Source: Auriscalpium vulgare
Lineage: Eukaryota; Basidiomycota; Agaricomycetes; Russulales; Auriscalpiaceae
Length of the DNA: 64,000 nucleotides
Direction: 5' to 3'
NCBI GenBank assembly: GCA_019915015.1
Contig: JAHBBC010000016.1
Location: 186,001 to 250,000 of the forward strand
Positions 57,601 through 64,000 of the stretch are shown here, in pieces; positions within the stretch are counted from its first letter, which is position 1, and each line of letters starts with the position of its first letter. The notes below the pieces were generated by a model that worked only from the letters and a program-made list of their open reading frames with translations, was not told the DNA's origin and did not search any database. The position numbers and the translations under genes were made by a program.

Positions 57601-58100
57601 TAAAGGCATGCAGCTCATGATGGGGCCGGCATTCCGCTGTCACCAGCCACTTCGTGCCCTCAAACGCGTGGGGGGTGGACGGACATTGCATGCGAGTGGG
57701 ACGATGGCATTTGCGATTGGCAGGCACTGCGTACGTGTTTCCGATGTCGAGACGCGGAAGTCGGCGCGGGTGCGGCCGTGCGGGCTCGCAGGCGCTGAGT
57801 TCGACGTGAGGGTTCGCAAGCAGCTGACGTCGAAAATTGGGAGCTGGATGTTAGCGCGCGCGTGTGCGCGTTGCGTTGCCTAAAGAGCATCTGTGGGTGA
57901 ATCGATGCAAACACATGCTTGAAGTGGGCGCGGGCGTCAATGGGACGAAGACGGCCTGCGGGACACGGAACGGCCTGGGCTGCTGCAGGAGAGATGCGCG
58001 CGTTGGGTGGCATCATCAGGAGGGATGAATGGTGGGGCCATGCATCACGTCTAGAGGGGCGGGCGCCGGGCGGAAGAAGGTCACACAGGACGGAGGGAAG
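54601..58100. other. Long gene-poor stretch
   Basis: An ORF at 55248-55523 (starting MYLNENYPAGRFAGSGSDPR, R/G-rich) has a promoter-like C/T tract before it but no recognisable domain. Elsewhere frames on both strands are short or compositional. One region (57.59-57.73 kb, minus) contains a protein-like stretch F-E-G-T-K-W-L-V-T-A-E-C that may be a relic. Confidence 0.35.
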
Positions 58101-58102
58101 GA

Positions 58103-58131
58103 CGAGTGCGAGTGCGAGTGCGAGTGCGAGC
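58103..58131. repeat. (GAGTGC)n microsatellite
   Basis: About four and a half hexamer units; on the minus strand this gives a misleading A-L-A-L-A-L hydrophobic stretch in an open frame. Confidence 0.85.
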
Positions 58132-58254
58132 GCGGACGCGAATGCTATATGGTTAGACAACATAAGGAACCTGACAGATCATACAAACAACGAGGAATTG
58201 GTGAGAGCGGTATAGGAATGCGCGAGTCCCCAATGAAACACTGAAATCGGCGAG

Positions 58255-58880
58255 CTACGGATCGTCGTCGTCGCTGCCATCGTCGTCATTCGCATCGTCT
58301 CCCCCTGTCCACTCGCGCTCCCATAACGGCTGCTGCCCGCCTGTCTGCGGGCGCTGCACTGGGTGGTTACGCGGCAGGAGGCCCCGTGCCCGCTGCAGCC
58401 GCTCCACGAGGCACTGGCGCTCAGAAAGCAGCTCCTGGAGGTAATCCACGGCTGGGAGGCAGATCAAGCGTCAGCAGAGGCGATCACAGAGAAGCATGCA
58501 CGCCAACACTCACTCTTTGCTAAGACGATGTTCTCGCTCCGGGGACCTGCTCGCCCATCAATCTTTTCCCCATCATCGCCGACCTTCCCTCGCCTTGCGC
58601 TTCCTTCCCGGACCATTCATGCTCCCACTCCCTGCCCCCGCACTGTTCGCTCCTCCTCGGCACGGATCGCCTCGCGCAGGGCGGGGGGTATCTTCGCGCA
58701 CAGCGCCTCGTACCCGCGACGGATGATGTTCGCGGGCGACGCTTCTGCTCGACTGGATGTGGTTTTTGCCTTCTTTTCTGAGAGGCAGTGGAAGGGCGGG
58801 GCTTCCCGGTGGGCACGGAACTGTGGTGGGTAGGCCGATCCGAGAGGCTGGGGGGGTCGCCTATGATGGCGGGGAGGCAC
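58255..58880 (-). pseudogene. bHLH transcription factor, frameshifted
   Basis: Pieces of a basic helix-loop-helix domain appear in order but in two frames: Q-K-R-R-Q-K-P-H-P-V-E-Q-K-R-R (basic region), then after a 1-2 nt shift near 58750 N-I-I-R-R-G-Y-E-A-L-C-A-K-I-P-P-A-L-R-E-A-I (helix 1). The loop ends R-S-E-N-I-V-L-A-K, and after an intron (GTGAGT donor near 58513, CTCCCAG acceptor near 58455) helix 2 is T-V-D-Y-L-Q-E-L-L-S-E-R. A conserved-looking tail with P-L-W-E-R-E-W and a run of D ends at 58255. The fungal bHLH group with E-x2-R binding residues would bind an E-box. Frame breaks suggest a recent pseudogene or assembly errors. Confidence 0.6.
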
Positions 58881-60020
58881 GTGGCCCGCTTGTACGAGTG
58901 CTCGATGCCGCTAAGAGTCTTCGGAAAAAGGAGCGCTTGATGGCTGGACGCGCCGAGGAGGGAGCGCGTGGGTAGTGGTGGCGGCCCCGTGCGCGGAAGA
59001 GGACGCCGTGGGACAGCGTTGAGTCGCGCCAGGCCCGCTCGGCTGCGGAAGGCCGGGCGGTATGCGCGCATACGACGGGGGCGCGGACGAGCTATGTCTG
59101 GTCACGGGCCGTCGCTCAGACCATGGTATGCGAGGCCAAATCTCGCAGGATGTTGGGGTTTGGGGGCGGGGGTGGGGGGTGAGGGACGCGCGCGAGGTAC
59201 GGGTGGGCGGCCTGCTGTGAAAGAGAGGCAGATCGATGTCGGCCATGGACCAGGCGGCATGCAACGCCTGCAGCGGCCTGGGGCTGCCAAGAATGAGCTC
59301 CTTGGTGGCCTTGGAGAGGGCTCTTGCCGGGTTTGCATGGGGGACGGGCGATGTCGTTCGGAGAGAGAGGACTCACTCTGCGGATGCGACTACGTGGTCG
59401 ACGATGGAGAGTCGTAAGTCGACGGAGGAGAGGAAGAAGGACTGGAAAGCATGGGATCGGACGTGGGTGAGCAGGCTGAGCAGGCCATGGGTGGGGACAG
59501 TCGAACGAACGCAGCTGGGTGCACTTTGGAGAGGACAGAATCGGGGGTTCATGTGATACCGCGCCTGTTTGGCCCTGTTGTCCCTCCCGGCGTCCCCGGC
59601 CCATCCGCACTTCCCCACATCTCCACTGAGCTCCGGCCGGGCCCCCCCCCACCGGTCAACGGTTTCAAAATAAACCCCGCCCCCGGATCCAGCAGGGTCA
59701 AGTTGGCAGTGCATTTCCTATAGGGAGGCCCAGCGCGCGTCAAACCCCGCACAGCGTCATGCCTTCGTCAGTGTCCAGCAACCGGATAAGTCGTAGCCCG
59801 TCTGTGGCTGAGGGAGCTCATTCAAAATTTGAAGGCGAGTTGTGGCGGATCAGTCGGTGCCTGAATACGAGCAGAACCCAAATGGAGACACTGCGCCTTG
59901 CCGTCGCACAAACGCGAAACGTGCGGTACGTTTCGTTAGATACGATTCTAATTCATGCAGCTGCCCATCATCTAGGCGTGGACCATCATCTAGGGCGTGT
60001 AACAAACGCGGGGAACGCGC
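58881..60020. other. No supported gene
   Basis: May include N-terminal remains of the bHLH gene (a minus-strand M-A-D-I-D-L-P-L-F near 59240). Contains a C10 homopolymer near 59642 that is prone to assembly error. Confidence 0.3.
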
Positions 60021-60024
60021 AAAC

Positions 60025-61015
60025 ATGGACTCCACCGCCGAAGATGTGAGTCCTCGTCTTTATTTCTATGCGTAAAAGCTGAGCACCCAACGAACTTTGA
60101 AAAGTTTCGACCAGTAGCACCTGCCACTCCCTATCGCAGATCATGCTCAAAAATATCAACATCACCACTCGGCGCACTGGCGATGTTGAAGAGCCTCCCG
60201 ACCGATTCGCCTCAAATCGCGCGCTTGCAAACGCCGCCCTCGTTTGCAGGAGCCTGGTTCGCCCCGCACGCGAAAGTGCTTACACATCAATTTCTACCTC
60301 GCCAAAACATCTGACCTGTGCGCTGCCACGAAACCATCTCCTCGCCACCCTCTCCGAATCCGCGCGTGGCAGCCCGTGTCCATCAGTGCGGGCGATCACC
60401 TTCACGTTGCGGATTATCCGCGCCTCCTCCTGCCATGGACGACGTCGCGAAAATCATCGAGCCTCTGTGGTCCGAAAAAACTTTCGCACTCTGCATAATC
60501 AGGCAGGTTTTCACAGCGACTTAGGGCCTTTCTGGGGGCTGCGCGACGCGATGAGAAACGCAGGTCCATCTGCAGAAGTATGGTCATCGCACAACACAGC
60601 GGCAACATGTACTTCCACATAACGAGCCGTTGGCAAACGGTGACGCAGTTTTTCCAGATGGTGCAGTGTTGGCCGGAACTTCGCGAAATTAGGTTCGGAG
60701 GGGATATGATGGAAACGGGACTTGGGACGATGATGAATATGAGAGACGGGAGCGTCAGCGGTGCGGAGATGAAGAGGCATCCCCCTCCACAGGCCTGGAG
60801 TGTTGTCGCATGCAAGGGGTTCAGTGGACCGCGGCAACTTCAAGGCGGACCCACCTGTTTCGTCTCTCCAACTCGCGCCGAAATCTGTCCACTTTGACAA
60901 TCAAACAATGGACGATATATTGTTCCCGGGGTCGGCGTTCGCTGCGCTCGGAAGCGGCTCTCCACTCCCTAAAGGAGCTCCAGCTCCCGGGGGGTATTAA
61001 CAAACGGTAAAATGA
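60025..61015 (+). pseudogene. F-box/LRR-like relic related to protein A
   Basis: The ATG at 60025 begins M-D-S-T-A and is followed by GTGAGT at the same place as the first intron of gene A. Then come recognisable blocks in shifting frames: L-K-N-I-N-I-T-T-R-R-T-G-D-V-E-E-P-P-D-R-F, R-A-L-A-N-A-A-L-V-C-R-S-L-V-R-P-A, F-F-Q-M-V-Q-C-W-P-E-L-R-E-I-R-F-G and finally F-P-G-S-A-F-A-A-L. The F-box start itself is deleted (L-P-I-E-I-L lost), and several frameshifts and stops occur. It is on the opposite strand and 18 kb from its closest relative, so it moved or was duplicated at a distance with its intron. Confidence 0.8.
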
Positions 61016-61870
61016 CTTTCGCCGTTTCGGTGCCGGACGTCGCCTGCCGCTCTGGTAAATTGGCTTCCTGTACACGCACCTCAATATCACGGGCCCAAAC
61101 CTGCATTGCTCCCTGGCGGCATTCTGCGACCCTGCTTCTCCCTGCGCTTGAAAACAGCTGGGACTTACGAGCTGGAAAAAAAGAGCTTGAAGAGGAAAAC
61201 GTATAGTATCGGGGACGTGCTTACAGGGACGCACTGCGCGCCCAGCCACGGCCGGGCAATTTTTCCATGCTGCTGAAGGGAGCTCGCCGCTGAAATGGTG
61301 CGGCCCATTGCAGGGGGCAGATTGTTTTGCGGATGGCTCGTAAACGAGACTTTGAAAGGAAGGGGCGTGTTGCAATCGCGAGGATACGGACTCAAGGGCA
61401 GGTGACTATGAAGTGGAGATTCGAGAAGGCGGGTGGGCCTGCGGGGAGGTGGCCTGCGGGAGGACCAGTTCAAAAATACCAGCCGGGGGTGTATGAGCCG
61501 ACGATTCGGATCTATGTTAGGATACCCATCCACTTGATCATAGTGTCTGGCGCGGCGCGGTGGCGGTTGATTGTAAAACGACAAACAGGAGGTACTATCC
61601 TTCCTCTTCGCCAAAAATTGTAGGCGGTTACTGATAGACTCTAGGTATACAAACATTGGTGTTTTACTGTAATTGAATAAAAAAAAAGCTCACAACCAAA
61701 TCACACGCAGATTCACCTACAGCCCCAAACTTGATACAACACTTCTATTGGCCCTCGCTTCCTCCCTTCATGGGGACCGATCAATCTCCACCGACCCGTC
61801 GACGAGAGCTCGTTGCCACCCGCGCTACCCGGGCAAGCAGCTCCCGCGTACGCCGGCCCTTGGTCGGGAC
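61016..61870. other. No supported gene
   Basis: Could include the extreme 3' remains of either flanking pseudogene, but nothing could be aligned by eye. Confidence 0.35.
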
Positions 61871-61879
61871 CTGCCCGTT

Positions 61880-63690
61880 CGCACTTCTGCTCGAGCTTTC
61901 AGCATATTTCCTTCACGAAGGACGTTGCCCCAGCACGCCGCGCTGTACCTGGGAGTTTTGAAACAGCTTTTGCGGTGGTTCTCGCGCGCGTTCTCCGCGG
62001 TCATCGTTCACGCCTCGTGGATGGATCGCGTCCGCGACCTTGCTGGCTTCCACGGGTTACACGGACGATCGAAGCCGTTGAGCGGACTGTGCGGCGAGCC
62101 GGGCGAAAAAAAAAAACTCGGAGGAGGATCATGGACGCACTGGCGCGCCTGCTTGGCATGCGCTGTACTTCGTGGACACCTTGAGGAAGGGTTTCAGCGA
62201 TTGCCACGGATGGAAGGGTGTAAGGGGACCGCACAAGGTTAATACCGTCACGCGGTTATTGACACGAAGACAGACAATCGCTGACCGCATACCAGCGGCA
62301 CAAGCGAGGTCGAATGGTAGTGATTTGTGCAGGAAGTGGATGGGCATGAATTCGGGGACAGTGCCAAAAAGCGACCATTGATTCGCCCCACGAGGTAGTT
62401 TCACAGTGGCGCGGCGGGTTTCTCGTTACTCCTCGGACGTCTGCCGTGAGGCCAAAGCGAGTTGGGCCACCAAGGACGAACTGTCACCAAGAAAGATTAG
62501 AGAGATCTAAAACCACTGCCACGGCATTCCCGGCATCGGACTTAAGGGGACCGGACAAAAAAACCCAGTCTCGAAGACGCGATCACGCGCGTTGATTTCT
62601 CCCAACAATCAAGTGCGCACAGAAGCACACGGGGCTGGAAACACGTATGGTGAAGGCAGAAGATCGCGCACCCTTTTTCCAATACAATCAGGGTTGGTTG
62701 TGTGGAGGAAGAGCTTCCAGGGGCATGCAGCTTCTGCGGGACACCTTGATGTAGTTCCAGGCGACACACGACGATGACTTGACGACATGAAGCGCTGGCT
62801 CAGAGCGCTGATGCGGCTTCTTTACTGGACTCCTTCTGGAGGTTGTCGGGAAGGAGTGGGGTCAATTACCAATGGGGAAGGTCACGTTGTGCCAAGCGGC
62901 CTCGAAACTCGAATCCGTTCGGCATGGTGGGCAACCCGAGGATACGGGTTGCACGGAGGAGAGAAGTGCCGCGCATATCGTACGTGTGGGAGCCGATGAG
63001 TCGAGTAGAGGATGCAGAGCAGGAATCTCGCTCCGGCGCACAGGGGAGGATGCGGTAGATCTCGCTGTTGGGGAAGGGCGACGTGTGGAGGAAGACCGAT
63101 TGGGAAGTCCGGGAGGGGTTTCGGGGGAGTCTTCGCCGCCGAGGTCTTCCCGGATTTTTGCGAGCTCGTTCGCGGTGAAGGTCGCGCGTCGGCGGTCCGG
63201 GGGAAGTGACGAGGCCGACGCAGGGCATGGGAGGAGCATGAGGTGGTAGTCCTGCACCCAAACCATGGAGCCGGGGGGAGTTTGTCTGTACACGACCTCT
63301 GCGAAGGCATGTTGGCCTGGCGGTATGCGCAGCCAATTCTCTTCGTCGAAGTATTAATCTCGACGGGGTGGTAGTGGAAGAGGGCCACAGAAGGCGTTGG
63401 AGAAGCCGTTGTAGGGCGGTGGCGACGTTCTGTCGTCGAGGGTCGACGGCGGGAGGAGTACTCGTCGCGAAGGCGAGCGTCCACGATGGGGCGGTCTTGG
63501 ACGGAATGAAGAAGCATGCCAGCCAATCCAGGTGAAAAGGTCATGGACTTTTTGGTTGCCGGATGGTAGAGGGCGATGGACGAGCCCGCCAGAGGACACG
63601 ATGGTACTCGCAGCGGATTCCTTGGAGTATGGCGACTGGGGAGACGGGTGGAGGACGACGACGATGGTGGCTGATCGCTGGACATGGTGG
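61880..63690 (-). pseudogene. Trehalose-6-phosphate synthase, heavily mutated
   Basis: Trehalose-6-phosphate synthase (GT20) makes trehalose-6-P from UDP-glucose and glucose-6-P. Family blocks occur in order but scattered over three frames: M-S-S-G-G-L-V, F-T-W-I-G-W, Q-D-R-P-I-V-D-A-R-L-R-D-E-Y, Y-N-G-F-S-N, L-F-H-Y-H-P, A-Y-R-Q-A-N-M, V-Y-R-Q-T-P-P-G-S-M-V-W-V-Q-D-Y-H-L-M, S-E-I-Y-R-I-L-P, T-R-I-L-G-L-P-T-M-P-N-G, V-P-Q-K-L-H-A, M-P-I-H-F-L-H-K-S-L-P-F and E-N-H-R-K-S near the end. More than ten frameshifts and several stops and deletions are needed to connect them, far beyond what assembly errors explain. A functional copy presumably exists elsewhere in the genome. Confidence 0.88.
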
Positions 63691-64000
63691 GGGAACGAGG
63701 GGGCGTACGGGGGAACAGAGGCGGGGTGGCGCTCTTATGCGGAGAGGTATCGGATCCCTCGGGTTTTGCTCAATTCGGCATCGCGCTATGCTAGACGACC
63801 AGGGATGTCATGGCGCACGCAGAGGCCACCAGGCACCTCCAATTTGCCATTTCCTTCTTCCACGCGGCTTGTCTCGCCACTGGCTTGTCGACATGTGCAA
63901 AGGGCGTCCACCGGCGACCTCAGCGGAACAGGGCGAAGTGGCAGGCAGGTTAACGTTGTGGTGTTTCCCAGGCATAATTCAGGAAAATCGTTCACCCGCC
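63691..64000. other. Upstream of the trehalose-6-phosphate synthase relic
   Basis: No coding signal recognised up to the window end. Confidence 0.4.

Noticed and set aside
57660..58163. Signal-peptide-like frame with repeated A-L
   Set aside because: The hydrophobic run comes from a GAGTGC microsatellite read on the other strand.
1..64000. tRNA genes
   Set aside because: No cloverleaf with a TTCRANNC arm and matching acceptor stem was found by eye; a tRNA search program would be decisive.

Overview
The window is GC-rich nuclear DNA of a filamentous basidiomycete, most likely an agaricomycete (polypore-like). The genes are cut by many 45-65 nt introns with GTRNGY donors and CTRAC/CTGAC branch sites. 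They include types typical of that class: DUF6593 proteins, an expanded F-box family, a divergent G-alpha and PIF/Harbinger elements. No tRNA, rRNA or CRISPR array was recognised. Exon joins were worked out by hand from splice signals, reading phase and family similarity.

Left part (1-15 kb), mostly accessory DNA. At 1-785 (minus) there is a secreted-peptide gene built from tandem, phase-matched 30-nt exons, each encoding one decapeptide repeat; a decayed paralogue with its duplicated upstream region lies at 3.06-3.87 kb. Three DUF6593 copies follow: two fragments sharing one exon-1 deletion, and one nearly complete copy with a 1-nt deletion. A bZIP-like gene (7.6-8.4 kb) precedes the first of two 3388-bp PIF/Harbinger transposons (9828-13215). 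Each transposon carries a DDE transposase and a divergent Myb/SANT-like partner. A broken acetate kinase gene follows.

Core part (15.6-54.6 kb), mostly housekeeping genes: a serine/threonine-rich membrane protein, an MFS sugar transporter (14 exons), an SH3 membrane protein, an Asa1-type WD40 protein, a G-alpha subunit, a PPIL3-type cyclophilin, F-actin capping protein beta, Tan1, a 501-aa unknown protein, a MYND zinc-finger protein, three tandem F-box proteins, an HD-domain hydrolase, a KE4-type ZIP zinc transporter and a Nudix (diphosphoinositol polyphosphate phosphohydrolase) enzyme. The second Harbinger copy (26288-29675) sits inside an intron of the G-alpha gene and expands it from 60 to 3451 nt.

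Right part (54.6-64 kb) is gene-poor and rich in relics: a frameshifted bHLH factor gene, a dispersed relic of the first F-box gene, and a heavily mutated trehalose-6-phosphate synthase gene.

The most notable observations are the exon-per-repeat secreted peptide gene, the apparently identical Harbinger pair with one copy inside the G-alpha gene, and a G-alpha lacking its catalytic glutamine. Three otherwise intact genes each carry one missing base, so assembly indels must be excluded before they are called pseudogenes.
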